A stretch of 64,000 nt of DNA. It comes from Methylophaga sp. Lineage in GTDB: Bacteria > Pseudomonadota > Gammaproteobacteria > Nitrosococcales > Methylophagaceae. A program made the translations under genes and the position numbers. Location: positions 1 through 64,000 of the forward strand of contig DRHW01000007.1 in assembly GCA_011053005.1 (NCBI GenBank), written 5' to 3'. Position 1 is the stretch's first letter. Each line of letters opens with the position of its first letter. Below, piece by piece: positions 23,406 to 34,288 of the stretch. The notes under the pieces were generated by a model. That model saw nothing but the letters and a program-made list of their open reading frames with translations, ran no database searches and was not told where the DNA came from.

Positions 23406-25937
23406 ATGGATAATAAAGGCTTTTTAGGCTGGCGTTCTTTGCAAGAACGGATTGCTCGCACAGGTGACACTGAACCAGAACAAGCGATTAAAATAAGGCT
23501 ATCAATTGCTATTTTATTAGTCCTTTATTTTTGTTTTCCTTGGCAACAAGACAGCACCTTTCTCACAACGGTTTCTTCTAACGCAAGCCTGATAACACTC
23601 AGTTTCTTTTGCGGTGCCTTGCTGATTGCAATATCAATCATTATAAATCCAGTTAAGTCTGCCCTTCGGCGTATTTCAGGCATTTTTCTTGATTTAACAT
23701 CATTGTCGATCTTGATGTATTTTGCGGGAGAAGAAAGTGTATTTATGTACGCACTTTATCTATGGGTTATTTTAGGTAATGGTTTTCGATTTGGTATTAA
23801 TTATCTCTATATTTCGCTATTCGTTAGCTTGATTGGGTTTGGGATTGTCATCATAGATGGAGAATATTGGCAAAATCTCCATCATCAACCTTTTGGATTG
23901 AGCTTGATTATATTAATGGTGGTTGTCCCAATTTATGCCGCTTTTCTTATTAATAAACTACATGCTGCGATCGCCGCAGCAAAATTTGCCAATGAAGCAA
24001 AAAGTCGTTTTTTAGCTAATATGTCACATGAATTAAGAACACCTTTAAACGGTGTTATTGGTATTGCAGATTTAATTCGTGAAACAGATTTAAACAGGCA
24101 GCAACGTGAATTTGTAAATATTATGCATAGTTCTGCAAATACCTTATTAGGACTTATCGAAAACGTACTCGATATATCTAAAATTGAAGCAGGTAAAATT
24201 ATCATCGCACAAGATGAGTTTGACTTACATCAACTCGTTAATGTGATCATGCAAATGCAAATATCGATGGGTAAAGCGAAAAATATCGTTGTTAGTAACC
24301 ATATTGATGCCAGTACGCCCTTTTCACTACAAGGCGATCCACAACACCTGCGTCAAGTACTTGTTAACTTAATGGGAAATGCCATCAAGTTCACTCATGA
24401 AGGCTCGGTTAAACTATTCATTCGACCTGTCGATAATAATCCTGAAAAACCTAGAATACGTTTTGAAATTCAAGATACAGGTATTGGAATACCTGAATCT
24501 GCATTACCGACCATTTTTAATCACTTTACCCAAGTTGAATCAAGCACTAACAGGCCCATTGGTGGCACAGGATTAGGGACAACGATATCTAAAGAGCTGA
24601 TTGAACTGATGGGAGGAGAAATTGGCGTAGAAACACAAGCAGAAAAAGGGAGTACTTTCTGGTTTGAATTGCCCTTTAACCTAATTCCAAACGAGTATTT
24701 AAAATTGTCTGATAAACATATATTGCTACTGACCAGTGATGAAATCACATCAACGATCACCCCAGATCTGGATAGATGGGGTGTGAATTATGATCATGTT
24801 CCGTCTTCAGCACGTGCATTAGCCTTATTAATGCAAGCTGTAACAGATAATGATCAATATAAAATAATGCTGGTCGACCAATCATGTATTTTTAATATAG
24901 ATCCAGTGCAATATGCTCAAATGATCAAAGCAGAACCTAGTCTCAGTCAGTTATCTTTAGTATTAATAAACTCAACAGAACAGCCAAAATACAATACAGA
25001 AATACGTGAATACTACATATCGGCTATTCATGATTTAAAAGAAACACGGTTATTATTTAACGCGATTCATGCCGCTCAAAGTGTCAGTACAGATGATGAC
25101 AAAGTGGTCACATTAGCCGAATATTTTGCTAAACAATATAATGCTAAACCGCTTAATATCCTCATCGCAGATGATAATCTTGTTAATCAACAAGTATTAG
25201 AAGGCGTGTTAAAACATGCCGGACACCACATACTTATTGCAGACTCAGGTGAACAAGCACTCGATATATTGGCAGAAAATATCGATACTATTGATATGCT
25301 TATTTTAGATATGAATATGCCAGAATTATCAGGATTCGAAGTCCTGCAAGCCCTTCAGTATCTGGACACAGCAGTGACTATTCCGGTAATCATACTCACT
25401 GCTGATGCCACACCTGAAACAAAGGAAAAAGCACTGGGTGCTGGTGCTAATGCCTTTTTGACAAAGCCAATCAATGCCAAAGCATTACTTGAACAAGTGG
25501 CTAAATTAGCGCGAATCAATAGCGATCGCCAACACTCAACAATCAACATGCATCAATCCACAAAAATTAATGATACAGCCGCCTTAATCGATGAAATGGT
25601 CATTAGTGAACTGGCCTTATTGGGCGGCGACAATTTTATCGAACAACTCATCAATGGCTTCAAAAAAGACGGCCAAAAACACCTTTCATTGCTCAAAAAA
25701 GCTGCAGAAGATGACTTTTTGAGTTACCGCGAAAGCTTACATGCTTTAAAAGGTTCGGCCACAGAATTGGGAGCATCAAAGCTAGTCTCTTTATGTCGAG
25801 AAGGAGAAAACATTAAACCCTACGAAATGACAACAGCTCGCAGCTCGCTTCTCTACAAGCAACTTGAAACAACCTTCAATGAAACAATCTTAGCCTTCGA
25901 AGCAACAATAACAAATGAGCAGCAGCATATAAAATAG
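23406..25937 (+). CDS. rpfC: RpfC-type hybrid sensor kinase for DSF
   Basis: I use the ATG at 23406; a TTG at 23394 is possible, and neither has a clear ribosome binding site. The 843-residue protein has five hydrophobic segments within residues 30-185, including the RpfC-type stretch [17 protein letters not shown]. Next come HisKA with H208 ([17 protein letters not shown]), HATPase_c ([30 protein letters not shown]), a degenerate receiver-like region (about 436-555), an intact receiver with D635 ([12 protein letters not shown]) and an Hpt domain with H779 ([12 protein letters not shown]). RpfC senses DSF and phosphorylates RpfG. It is longer than Xanthomonas RpfC because of the extra receiver-like domain. 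Confidence 0.92.
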   Translation: MDNKGFLGWRSLQERIARTGDTEPEQAIKIRLSIAILLVLYFCFPWQQDSTFLTTVSSNASLITLSFFCGALLIAISIIINPVKSALRRISGIFLDLTSLSILMYFAGEESVFMYALYLWVILGNGFRFGINYLYISLFVSLIGFGIVIIDGEYWQNLHHQPFGLSLIILMVVVPIYAAFLINKLHAAIAAAKFANEAKSRFLANMSHELRTPLNGVIGIADLIRETDLNRQQREFVNIMHSSANTLLGLIENVLDISKIEAGKIIIAQDEFDLHQLVNVIMQMQISMGKAKNIVVSNHIDASTPFSLQGDPQHLRQVLVNLMGNAIKFTHEGSVKLFIRPVDNNPEKPRIRFEIQDTGIGIPESALPTIFNHFTQVESSTNRPIGGTGLGTTISKELIELMGGEIGVETQAEKGSTFWFELPFNLIPNEYLKLSDKHILLLTSDEITSTITPDLDRWGVNYDHVPSSARALALLMQAVTDNDQYKIMLVDQSCIFNIDPVQYAQMIKAEPSLSQLSLVLINSTEQPKYNTEIREYYISAIHDLKETRLLFNAIHAAQSVSTDDDKVVTLAEYFAKQYNAKPLNILIADDNLVNQQVLEGVLKHAGHHILIADSGEQALDILAENIDTIDMLILDMNMPELSGFEVLQALQYLDTAVTIPVIILTADATPETKEKALGAGANAFLTKPINAKALLEQVAKLARINSDRQHSTINMHQSTKINDTAALIDEMVISELALLGGDNFIEQLINGFKKDGQKHLSLLKKAAEDDFLSYRESLHALKGSATELGASKLVSLCREGENIKPYEMTTARSSLLYKQLETTFNETILAFEATITNEQQHIK

Positions 25938-25959
25938 CGAGCATGCCCAATCTCGTATT

Positions 25960-26823
25960 TTAATTCGCCAATTTAGCGTTTTGTCTAGTCACGAGTCGTG
26001 ACATCATACGTAAATCTTTATCTGTCAGTTTAAGCGCAGCATCGACCCATACATTGGTGATATCGAGCAGTTCTTGATATTGAATAGTATTGCAAATATC
26101 TTTCACTTTCTGCATTGCTTTATAGCTATTGGCTGTTCGTTCGACCGCCCGAATATGCTTATACAATGCTAATTCAGCTTCACCTTTTTCTGCCAAAATA
26201 TCGACTACGCCCATCTCAAATAATTCTTCTGCAAGATATAACTTTCCTGAAAAAATCATTTTTTCTGCCATGGCAGCTCCCACCTTACGTGACAGTAATG
26301 AAAAAGCTCCCATGCCAGGAAAGAGATTAAACAATACTTCCGGTAAGCCCATTTTAACACCACGTTCAGCAATCAAAAGATTGCTGGATAATGCTGCTTC
26401 AAAACCACCGCCTAAAGCATCGCCTTTCACAATTGAGACAGTGACAGCTTCAACATCTAGATGCGTCATATTGGCGTATAGTACATCGATACAAGCCGTT
26501 GCATATTTCAGTAAGACATCACGATCACCTTGCATAATTTTCTCAGAAAACAAGTCTAAATCGCCCCCTAAATTAAAGGTATCCTCTACATTTGAGGCCA
26601 AAACAATAAAATCATACTTTGCATTATTGCTCTTTTTCATTTCAGCTTTAACATCCTCAAAGTAGGAGGAAATTTCGTGCAATAATGTCGGAGTGAAACA
26701 AGGTCTCGGTGCCGCATCCATTAAAAACCAACCGATTTTATATTTAGCATCATAGTGCGTTTTTAGTTGCGAATAAGGTACCACTTCATCATATGTTTTC
26801 TTTAGTTGAACAACAGCATTCAT
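25960..26823 (-). CDS. rpfF: RpfF, DSF family signal synthase (crotonase fold)
   Basis: The 287-residue crotonase-fold protein matches RpfF in length and in diagnostic segments: FIVLASNVEDTFNLGGDLDL, GDALGGGFEAALSS with E142, and GLPEVLFNLFPGMGAFSLL with E162. The two glutamates are the catalytic pair that dehydrates 3-hydroxyacyl-ACP and releases the cis-2-unsaturated fatty acid. AGAAGGA precedes the ATG. It converges on rpfC with 22 bases between the stops, the arrangement also known from Xanthomonas. No rpfB (acyl-CoA ligase) is nearby. Fatty-acid chain length cannot be read from sequence. Confidence 0.93.
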   Translation of the reverse strand: MNAVVQLKKTYDEVVPYSQLKTHYDAKYKIGWFLMDAAPRPCFTPTLLHEISSYFEDVKAEMKKSNNAKYDFIVLASNVEDTFNLGGDLDLFSEKIMQGDRDVLLKYATACIDVLYANMTHLDVEAVTVSIVKGDALGGGFEAALSSNLLIAERGVKMGLPEVLFNLFPGMGAFSLLSRKVGAAMAEKMIFSGKLYLAEELFEMGVVDILAEKGEAELALYKHIRAVERTANSYKAMQKVKDICNTIQYQELLDITNVWVDAALKLTDKDLRMMSRLVTRQNAKLAN

Positions 26824-27069
26824 AGATCTATCCTTCTGTAATGTAATTGATCGTTATCATTAATCTAAGTATTAAAATGACTTTTTTTTGACACCGGATA
26901 TAACTTACAATACGAGTTAGCATTAAATATGCCCGTTTTAGAATTTACGATAAAAAGATTAATATCAATTACTTAGAAATAATCTTCACGTTGATATTTA
27001 ACACTGATCTACAGACTGATTTTGAACTCTGCACATAAGCAATATCTACTAAAAATATAAGGATTAAAA

Positions 27070-28017
27070 ATGGCAGCAGGTAGCCTTTTAACATTACTAG
27101 ACGACATTGCAACCATGCTTGATGATGTCGCCTTAATGACCAAAGTAGCCGCAAAAAAAACGGCAAGTGTGTTGGGAGATGATCTGGCATTAAATGCTGA
27201 ACAAGTTTCAGGCGTGAAAGCCGCACGTGAGTTGCCTGTAGTATGGGCCGTAGCCAAAGGCTCATTCAAAAACAAACTCGTTTTGGTACCTGTAGCACTG
27301 ATTATTAGCGCCTTAATCCCTTGGCTTATCATGCCTTTATTGATGATCGGCGGCGCTTATTTATGCTTGGAAGGATTTGAAAAATTAGTCCATAAATTTT
27401 TTAATCATCATGCTGAAGAACAAGCTGAAAAACAAAAGATAGCTAAGGCAGTAATGGATCCCAATATAGATCTAGTCGCATTGGAAAAGCAAAAAATAAA
27501 AGGTGCGATTCGTACCGATTTTGTGTTGTCTGCCGAGATCATTGTTATTACGTTAGGTACCGTCAAAGATGCTGCATTTTCATCACAAGTTATGGTTGTT
27601 TCTGCTATCGCAATCGTTGTCACTATTGGTGTTTATGGATTAGTCGCAGGCATTGTTAAGTTAGATGATGGCGGTTTAGCATTAATAAAATCGACATCTA
27701 AAAGTAGCTGGGGAAATTTTAAACGCTGGTTTGGTCATGGTCTTTTATGGTTTGCTCCAGTGCTGATGAAAACACTGACTATTGTTGGTACCGCTGCCAT
27801 GTTCTTGGTTGGTGGAAGCATTGTACTGCACGGTATTCCGTATGCTCATCCTATTTTGCATCATGTTGATGAGGTAGTATTAGCCGTTCCGATGATTGGC
27901 AATGCTTTATCCGCCATCACGCCGTTATTTATAAACGCTTTCGCAGGCATTATTATAGGTGCGATTGTGCTGGCGATAATCAGTATTCCTAATCCATTTA
28001 ACAGCAAAAAGGCATAA
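27070..28017 (+). CDS. DUF808 (YedI-like) inner-membrane protein
   Basis: The ATG has AAGGAT about 6 bases upstream. The 315-residue protein starts [20 protein letters not shown], the diagnostic DUF808 opening, continues [20 protein letters not shown] and has six or more membrane segments. Function is unknown. It stands alone between rpfF (divergent) and gloA (convergent), with a terminator-like hairpin 11 bases after the stop. Confidence 0.88.
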   Translation: MAAGSLLTLLDDIATMLDDVALMTKVAAKKTASVLGDDLALNAEQVSGVKAARELPVVWAVAKGSFKNKLVLVPVALIISALIPWLIMPLLMIGGAYLCLEGFEKLVHKFFNHHAEEQAEKQKIAKAVMDPNIDLVALEKQKIKGAIRTDFVLSAEIIVITLGTVKDAAFSSQVMVVSAIAIVVTIGVYGLVAGIVKLDDGGLALIKSTSKSSWGNFKRWFGHGLLWFAPVLMKTLTIVGTAAMFLVGGSIVLHGIPYAHPILHHVDEVVLAVPMIGNALSAITPLFINAFAGIIIGAIVLAIISIPNPFNSKKA

Positions 28018-28027
28018 ATGGACTATG

Positions 28028-28065
28028 ACCCCACTGAACATAGTGCTCAATATTCGGTGGGGTTA
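28028..28065 (+). terminator. Terminator-like hairpin after the DUF808 gene
   Basis: ACCCCACTGAA pairs with TTCGGTGGGGT apart from one mismatch and is followed by a short T-containing tail. It lies between the convergent DUF808 and gloA genes. Confidence 0.55.
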
Positions 28066-28083
28066 TCCTTAAATTAGCCGTTT

Positions 28084-28467
28084 TTAATCTCGTTCAATTA
28101 ATTCAACTTTGTAACCATCAGGATCTTCAACAAATGCAATGATCTCCGTACCATGCATCATCGGTCCTGCTTCACGCACTACTTTGCCGCCTAAACGTTT
28201 AATTTTGTCACAGGCTGCTTTTGCGTCTGCAACACCAATCGCAATATGACCGTAGGCATTACCTAAATCATAATGATCGGTATCCCAGTTATAAGTCAGC
28301 TCAAGCACAGTGTTTGAGGTTTCATCACCATAACCAATAAACACCAAGGTAAATTGACCATCTGGATATTCACTTCTACGTAATACTTTCATCCCTAGCA
28401 CTTCAGTATAAAATTGAATCGATTGTTCTAAATTTCCAACACGCAACATGGTATGTAGCATTCTCAT
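28084..28467 (-). CDS. gloA: Lactoylglutathione lyase (glyoxalase I)
   Basis: I start at the ATG at 28467 ([10 protein letters not shown]), which has GAGG 9 bases upstream; the frame itself is open to 28482. The 127-residue protein has the full GloA signature: [42 protein letters not shown] and a C-terminal [14 protein letters not shown]. Metal ligands are H5, E56 (in VLELTYN), H74 and E122. It converts the methylglyoxal-glutathione hemithioacetal to S-lactoylglutathione. It lies downstream of ubiD on the same strand. Confidence 0.95.
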   Translation of the reverse strand: MRMLHTMLRVGNLEQSIQFYTEVLGMKVLRRSEYPDGQFTLVFIGYGDETSNTVLELTYNWDTDHYDLGNAYGHIAIGVADAKAACDKIKRLGGKVVREAGPMMHGTEIIAFVEDPDGYKVELIERD

Positions 28468-28517
28468 TTTGTTTATCCTCAACGTTATTTATTTAGTGAA
28501 CACAACTTAAATCAATC

Positions 28518-29984
28518 TTAATCAATACCTAACGAAGCCCAAATCTCATCAATTCGATCAACAACCGCGGGATCACGCTCGATAGGTATTCCCCATTCAC
28601 GATCCGTTTCGCCCGGCATTTTATTGGTGGCATCCATACCCATTTTTGAACCCAAGCCCGATACAGGTGATGCAAAATCCAGATAATCAATGGGTGTATT
28701 TTCGATTAACGTTGTATCACGAGCGGGATCCATACGTGTCGTAATCGCCCAAATAACATCGTTCCAGTCACGTACATTGACATCATCATCGACCACAATG
28801 ACAAATTTGGTGTACATAAACTGTCGTAAAAATGACCAAATGCCCATCATCACGCGTTTGGCATGACCAGGATATTGTTTTTTCATGCTGACGACTGCCA
28901 TACGATATGAACAGCCTTCAGGCGGTAGATAAAAGTCTACTATTTCGGGAAATTGTTTTTGTAAAATAGGCACAAATACTTCATTCAACGCCACACCTAA
29001 AATCGCAGGCTCATCTGGTGGTCGCCCAGTGTAAGTACTATGATAAATCGGATTCTTACGCTGAGTGATTCGTTCAACGGTAAACACAGGGAAACTATCT
29101 ACCTCATTGTAATAACCGGTGTGATCACCGTATGGTCCTTCATCCGCCATATCATCCGGATAAATAAAACCTTCTAATATAATCTCGGCAGTAGCTGGTA
29201 CTTGCAATTCATTGCCGATACATTTCACTAATTCTGTTTTTGAACCACGCAATAAACCAGCAAAAGCATATTCAGACAAGGTATCAGGGATCGGCGTTAC
29301 TGCTGCCAAAATAGTGGCGGGATCACACCCCAATACCACGCTAATCGGAAACGGTTCGCCCGGATGTGCTGCTTGCCATTCTTTAAAATCTAATGCGCCA
29401 CCACGATGTGATAACCAACGCATAATTACTCGATTTTTACCGATAACTTGTTGGCGATAAATTCCCATATTTTGTCGAGGTTTATGGGGTCCTTTAGTCA
29501 CCACCAAACCCCACGTAATAAGTGGCGCTGCATCTTCAGGCCAACAAAGTTGAATCGGATATTGGCTTAAATCAACCGCATCACCTTCAATTACTTCTTG
29601 CTGACAGGCCGCATAGGTCACAACTTTCGGCGCCATATTCAATACCTGCTTGAAGATGGGCAGTTTATCCCACGCATCTTTCATGCCTTTCGGTGGTTCA
29701 GGTTCTTTCAAAAAAGCTAATAATTGCCCCACTTCTCGCAAGGCTTCAACTGATTCTTCGCCCATACCTAGAGCAACACGTTGTGGCGTGCCAAATAAAT
29801 TGGCCAATACGGGGATTTCACTGCCTTTGGGATTTTCGAATAATAAGGCTGGACCGCCAGCACGTAATACCCGATCGCAGATTTCCGTCATTTCTAAAAC
29901 AGGATCAACTTCTACGCTAATACGTTTTAATTCGCCGCGTTGTTCTAGGTGAACAATAAAATCCCTAAGATCGGTATATTTCAT
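28518..29984 (-). CDS. ubiD: 4-hydroxy-3-polyprenylbenzoate decarboxylase UbiD
   Basis: The 488-residue protein starts [20 protein letters not shown] and carries the family segments [60 protein letters not shown] and [20 protein letters not shown]. UbiD uses prenylated FMN made by UbiX to decarboxylate the ubiquinone precursor. Length is typical. It is one of three minus-strand genes (prlC, ubiD, gloA) with gaps of about 50-110 bases. Confidence 0.95.
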   Translation of the reverse strand: MKYTDLRDFIVHLEQRGELKRISVEVDPVLEMTEICDRVLRAGGPALLFENPKGSEIPVLANLFGTPQRVALGMGEESVEALREVGQLLAFLKEPEPPKGMKDAWDKLPIFKQVLNMAPKVVTYAACQQEVIEGDAVDLSQYPIQLCWPEDAAPLITWGLVVTKGPHKPRQNMGIYRQQVIGKNRVIMRWLSHRGGALDFKEWQAAHPGEPFPISVVLGCDPATILAAVTPIPDTLSEYAFAGLLRGSKTELVKCIGNELQVPATAEIILEGFIYPDDMADEGPYGDHTGYYNEVDSFPVFTVERITQRKNPIYHSTYTGRPPDEPAILGVALNEVFVPILQKQFPEIVDFYLPPEGCSYRMAVVSMKKQYPGHAKRVMMGIWSFLRQFMYTKFVIVVDDDVNVRDWNDVIWAITTRMDPARDTTLIENTPIDYLDFASPVSGLGSKMGMDATNKMPGETDREWGIPIERDPAVVDRIDEIWASLGID

Positions 29985-30049
29985 GGTTTCTCTATATGAA
30001 TGTGATCAATATTTCTATTTCGATTGCATGGCTAGCCGTAGTTCGTCGA

Positions 30050-30079
30050 CGTTCAGGCTTAACTCGACAAGCCTAAACG
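30050..30079. other. Hairpin between prlC and ubiD
   Basis: CGTTCAGGCTT and AAGCCTAAACG pair with one mismatch around an 8-base loop. No T-run follows on the minus strand, so termination after prlC is uncertain. Confidence 0.4.
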
Positions 30080-30094
30080 ACAGACAGTATTGGC

Positions 30095-32137
30095 TTACGC
30101 GGCGATGCCTGAGTGACGTAATAAGGCATCAATCGCCGGCTCACGACCACGGAATTCAATAAACAACGCCATCGGTTCGCGTGATCCGCCCTGTTCTAAA
30201 ATAGATTGTAAAAATTCAAGTCCAGTAGCACGATCAAAAATACCGTTTTCTTCAAACTTCGAAAAGGCATCTGCCGACAATACTTCAGCCCATTTATAGC
30301 TGTAATAACCCGCCGCATAACCACCCGCAAAGATATGAGAAAAACTATGGGCAAAACGGTTAAATTTTGGCGGCTTAACCACGGCAACTTGGTCACGCAC
30401 TTCGTGTAATATTTTATCGACTTGCTGCGATTGTTCAGGATTAAATTCCAGATGAAGACGGAAATCGAATAATGAAAACTCAAGCTGACGCACCATAATC
30501 ATTGCTGATTGGAAGTTACGCGCCGCAATCATTTTGTCGAATAAATCTTGCGGCAATACTTCGCCCGTTTCAAAATGACCTGAGATTAAATCTAAGGCTT
30601 CACGTTCCCATGCCCAGTTTTCCATAAACTGACTAGGTAATTCCACCGCATCCCACGCCACGCCATTAATACCTGATACACCTGCATGGTGAATTTTAGT
30701 CAACATATGGTGCAAACCATGACCAAATTCATGGAATAACGTAGTCACTTCATCATGGCTAAATAAAGCCGGCTTATCGCCTAAAGGCTCAGAAAAATTA
30801 CAGGTTAAAAAGGCAACAGGTGTTTGAATACCCGCTTCTGTTTGGCGACGAACATGACATTCATCCATCCAAGCTCCGCCACGTTTGTGATTACGAGCAT
30901 ACAAATCGAGATAAAACTGACCGCGTAATTCGCCCTTCTCATCAAAAATATCAAAAAAACGCACATCTTTATGCCACACATCAATATCGTGACGTTCTTT
31001 AATATCTAAACCGTAAAGCCGATTAACAACGGCAAATAAACCTGATACCACTTTATTTTCAGGGAAATACGGTTTCAGTTCTTCTTGTGAAATTGAATAA
31101 CGTTGTTGGCGTAATTTTTCAGCGTAATACGTTACATCCCATGATTCTAAATCGCTAATATCGGGATTTTGTTCATGAGCATAGGCTTTTAATTCAGCGA
31201 ATTCTTGTTCAGCAATTGGTTTCGAACGTGCGGCAAGATCGTTTAAAAAGTCTAATACTTGCTGTGGTGACTGCGCCATTTTAGTCGCTAATGATCGTTC
31301 TGCATGATTATCAAACCCAATTAACTGTGCCAGTTCATGACGTAGTTTAAGGATATCAGCCATGATGTCGGTATTATCCCATTGGCCTGCGTATGGACCT
31401 TGATCCGATGCTTTAGTCGCAAAGGCGGTGTACATTTCTTCACGAAAATCCCGATCATCGGCATAAGACATCACTGGCATATATGAAGGAAAATCTAAGG
31501 TAAATAACCAGCCATCTAGATTATCGCGTTGAGCAAACTGAGCGGCCATATCTTTGGTTGATTCAGGTAAACCTGATAATAAAGCTTCATCTGTAATATG
31601 TTTTTTCCATGCATGCGTGGCATCCATCAAGTTTTCTTCAAACTTAGCCGTCAATTCGGTCAGTTGCTGTGAAATTTGTTTGAATTTATCGCGATCTGTT
31701 TGTGACAATTCGACACCTGACAAACGAAAATCACGTAAGGCATTATCAATCACCTTCTTTTGTGCAATATCTAAATCGTCATATGCAACACTATTCGCCA
31801 AAGCGTTATACGCTTTATATAAATCTTCGTTTTGACCCAATTCTGTACCAAACTGACTTAGTTTAGGTAAACACGCATTGTAAGCAACGCGTAATTCATC
31901 TGAATTCATCACTGAATTAAGGTGACTGACCGGCGACCATACTTTATCAATTGTGGCATCCAACGCTTCCATTGGCAGTACCAATGATTGCCATGTAGGT
32001 TGTTGTTGATTTTTCAGCAAGTCTTCGACAGTTTGTTTTGCCTGTTCCAATACTTGATTTAGTGCAGGTTCAACATGTTCAGGCTTGATTGCTGAGAAAG
32101 CGGGTAACACATTATTTTCTAATAAAGGATTAGTCAT
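30095..32137 (-). CDS. prlC: Oligopeptidase A (M3 family metallopeptidase)
   Basis: The 680-residue protein has the M3 zinc motif HEFGHGLHH near residue 469 and the downstream glutamate within VELPSQFMENWAWE. The C-terminal GGYAAGYYSYKWAEVLSADAF region binds substrate. Oligopeptidase A is a soluble enzyme that degrades peptides released by proteases, including signal-peptide fragments. Length equals that of E. coli PrlC. Divergent from the LpxH-like gene. Confidence 0.95.
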   Translation of the reverse strand: MTNPLLENNVLPAFSAIKPEHVEPALNQVLEQAKQTVEDLLKNQQQPTWQSLVLPMEALDATIDKVWSPVSHLNSVMNSDELRVAYNACLPKLSQFGTELGQNEDLYKAYNALANSVAYDDLDIAQKKVIDNALRDFRLSGVELSQTDRDKFKQISQQLTELTAKFEENLMDATHAWKKHITDEALLSGLPESTKDMAAQFAQRDNLDGWLFTLDFPSYMPVMSYADDRDFREEMYTAFATKASDQGPYAGQWDNTDIMADILKLRHELAQLIGFDNHAERSLATKMAQSPQQVLDFLNDLAARSKPIAEQEFAELKAYAHEQNPDISDLESWDVTYYAEKLRQQRYSISQEELKPYFPENKVVSGLFAVVNRLYGLDIKERHDIDVWHKDVRFFDIFDEKGELRGQFYLDLYARNHKRGGAWMDECHVRRQTEAGIQTPVAFLTCNFSEPLGDKPALFSHDEVTTLFHEFGHGLHHMLTKIHHAGVSGINGVAWDAVELPSQFMENWAWEREALDLISGHFETGEVLPQDLFDKMIAARNFQSAMIMVRQLEFSLFDFRLHLEFNPEQSQQVDKILHEVRDQVAVVKPPKFNRFAHSFSHIFAGGYAAGYYSYKWAEVLSADAFSKFEENGIFDRATGLEFLQSILEQGGSREPMALFIEFRGREPAIDALLRHSGIAA

Positions 32138-32287
32138 GATCTTTCACATAGTGATTAATAAGTAAGTTGATTATACGTCAAGCAAGGTTAGGACGTTTAT
32201 TCGTCATCATTCTGACATAAATTGTTCATCGTTTGGTCATCATAGTTGGTTAACGTACAGCCACTATCCTAAGTCAAAGAGTGCGCG

Positions 32288-33082
32288 ATGCAAACATCAT
32301 TCAACTTGGAAGAAACGATTAAAGTACGTAGTGTCTGGATCTCAGACATACATTTAGGTTTTCGGGGCTGTAGTGCCGATTATTTACTCGATTTCCTCCA
32401 CCATGTGGAATGCGATTATTTATATTTAGTGGGCGATATTATTGATATTTGGGAGATGAATAAACGAGTATTTTGGCCGCAAGCCCACAATAATGTTATT
32501 CGCACCATTCTCGGCAAAGCGAAACATAACACCAAAGTTATCTATGTTCCCGGCAATCATGACGAAATATTACGCGACTTCGATGGTGCTATTTTCGGTA
32601 ATGTTGAAATAAAAAATGAAACTATTCATACCACAGCGGATGGGAAAAAATTACTGATTATTCATGGTGATGAATTTGATGGCGTCGTGAAATGCTCACC
32701 TCTTATTGCCAAAATAGGTAGTCGTTTATACGACTATTTATTACGCGCTAATCGCTGGGTCAACTTGATACGTCGAAAGCTTGGTTTTCCTTATTGGTCA
32801 CTGGCTGCTTTTCTAAAACATAAAGTAAAAAATGCCGTTCAATACATCAGTAATTTCGAAGAAGCCGTGGCTCATGAAGCCGCCAGACAAAAGGTCGATG
32901 GTGTGGTTTGTGGTCATATTCATCGCGCCGAAATAACTCGTTTACATGATATAGATTATTTCAACTGTGGTGATTGGGTGGAAAGCTGTACCGCGTTAAT
33001 TGAACGACCCGATGGTTCGATGGAAATATTGAAATGGACCGATTTAGTCAATAATACTAATGAACTTGCCAAGGTGGCCTAA
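32288..33082 (+). CDS. LpxH-like UDP-2,3-diacylglucosamine diphosphatase family phosphoesterase
   Basis: The 264-residue protein contains the full set of calcineurin-type metal motifs: SDIHLGFRG, GDIIDIWE, GNHDE, HGDEFDG and GHIHRAE. It has the extra basic helix pair (RKLGFPYWSLAAFLKHKVKN) that marks the LpxH2/YbbF-like group. The enzyme would release lipid X from UDP-diacylglucosamine or act on a related nucleotide. It is directly followed, with no gap, by a glycosyltransferase gene, a pairing common in bacteria that modify glycolipids. Confidence 0.82.
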   Translation: MQTSFNLEETIKVRSVWISDIHLGFRGCSADYLLDFLHHVECDYLYLVGDIIDIWEMNKRVFWPQAHNNVIRTILGKAKHNTKVIYVPGNHDEILRDFDGAIFGNVEIKNETIHTTADGKKLLIIHGDEFDGVVKCSPLIAKIGSRLYDYLLRANRWVNLIRRKLGFPYWSLAAFLKHKVKNAVQYISNFEEAVAHEAARQKVDGVVCGHIHRAEITRLHDIDYFNCGDWVESCTALIERPDGSMEILKWTDLVNNTNELAKVA

Positions 33083-34147
33083 ATGAAAATAGTTATTGTG
33101 ACTGACGCATGGCAACCACAAGTAAATGGGGTTGTACAAACACTTAAACAAACTTATGCCCAGCTCATAAAAATGGGGCACGATGTGTTTTTGATCACAC
33201 CTGACGGTCATTGCACTATTCCATGTCCGACTTATCCTTCTATTCGTCTTGCTTTATTTCCTGGTCGGAAAGTTGCGCGAGATTTAAAGAACATCAATGC
33301 AGATGCAGTCCATATAGCGACCGAAGGTCCTTTGGGCGTAGCGGCACGTCGTTGGTGTATCAAACATAATGTACAATTTACCACCTCATATCACACGCAA
33401 TTTCCAGAGTATCTGCGCCTTAGATTACCGATTCCATTAAGCTGGACTTATGCTTGGTTTCGACGTTTTCATAATAAAGCGGTTCATACTTTAGTACCGA
33501 CTCAATCACAACAACAACGTTTACAATCACACGGTTTCAATAATGTTCATGTCTGGGGACGCGGTGTTGATACCTCAATATTTAAGCCAGACAATCCGCA
33601 GCCGATCAACCTGCCCAAACCTATTATGCTCAATATGGGCCGCGTCGCTATCGAAAAGAATATTGATGCTTTTTTGTCGCTTGATTTGCTAGGAAGTAAA
33701 GTGGTGGTTGGTGACGGGCCAGATCTTGAGATGCTAAGAAAAAAATATCCCAAAGTGCTATTTACAGGTGCTAAATTTGGTGAGGAGCTTGCCTCTTGGG
33801 TGGCAGCCGCTGATGTTTTTGTCTTTCCAAGTAAAACCGATACATTTGGTTTGGTGTTACTAGAAGCCCTTGCCTGCGGCGTTCCTGTTGCTGCTTATCC
33901 AGTAACAGGGCCGAAAGATATCATTGAACAAGGTCGAACAGGCTATTTGGATGATGATCTTAAAACAGCCATCACCAATGCTTCGCATTTAAATCATTTC
34001 TCAAATCAAGACGATTGTATTCAATTTGCTCAACAACATAGCTGGCAAGCTTGCACACAGGTGTTTTCAGACTTAATGCATAACAATCGTATGAATAAAA
34101 CAGTACCGTCAGATACGATTATTAATCATCAGTTTTGGTGTTTATAA
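33083..34147 (+). CDS. Glycosyltransferase family 4 (GT-B, mannosyltransferase-like)
   Basis: The 354-residue protein has the GT-B layout. The N-terminal half starts MKIVIVTDAWQPQVNGVVQT, with TSYHTQFPEYLRLR. The C-terminal nucleotide-sugar domain has NMGRVAIEKNIDAFL, VVGDGPDLEMLRKKYP, PSKTDTFGLVLLEALACGVP and TGPKDIIEQG. Closest in style are GT4 enzymes that glycosylate diacylglycerol or sugars with mannose or glucose. The ATG follows the stop of the LpxH-like gene by one base. Sugar and acceptor are unknown. Confidence 0.83.
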   Translation: MKIVIVTDAWQPQVNGVVQTLKQTYAQLIKMGHDVFLITPDGHCTIPCPTYPSIRLALFPGRKVARDLKNINADAVHIATEGPLGVAARRWCIKHNVQFTTSYHTQFPEYLRLRLPIPLSWTYAWFRRFHNKAVHTLVPTQSQQQRLQSHGFNNVHVWGRGVDTSIFKPDNPQPINLPKPIMLNMGRVAIEKNIDAFLSLDLLGSKVVVGDGPDLEMLRKKYPKVLFTGAKFGEELASWVAAADVFVFPSKTDTFGLVLLEALACGVPVAAYPVTGPKDIIEQGRTGYLDDDLKTAITNASHLNHFSNQDDCIQFAQQHSWQACTQVFSDLMHNNRMNKTVPSDTIINHQFWCL

Positions 34148-34288
34148 ATCCTCAAACCTGCTCTCGATGTGGTAACAAAACAACGATAAAAATAGTTATG
34201 AGGATAAAATACCACTCTTGCTTGCTCCTAAACGCTGTCCATGCGATTATTCTCCTCCATAATCATCTCAAAAATCAGGACAACCGAC

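Noticed and set aside
30196..30483. Minus-strand second frame inside prlC
   Set aside because: It lies out of frame inside a full-length M3 peptidase and has composition typical of a shadow frame.
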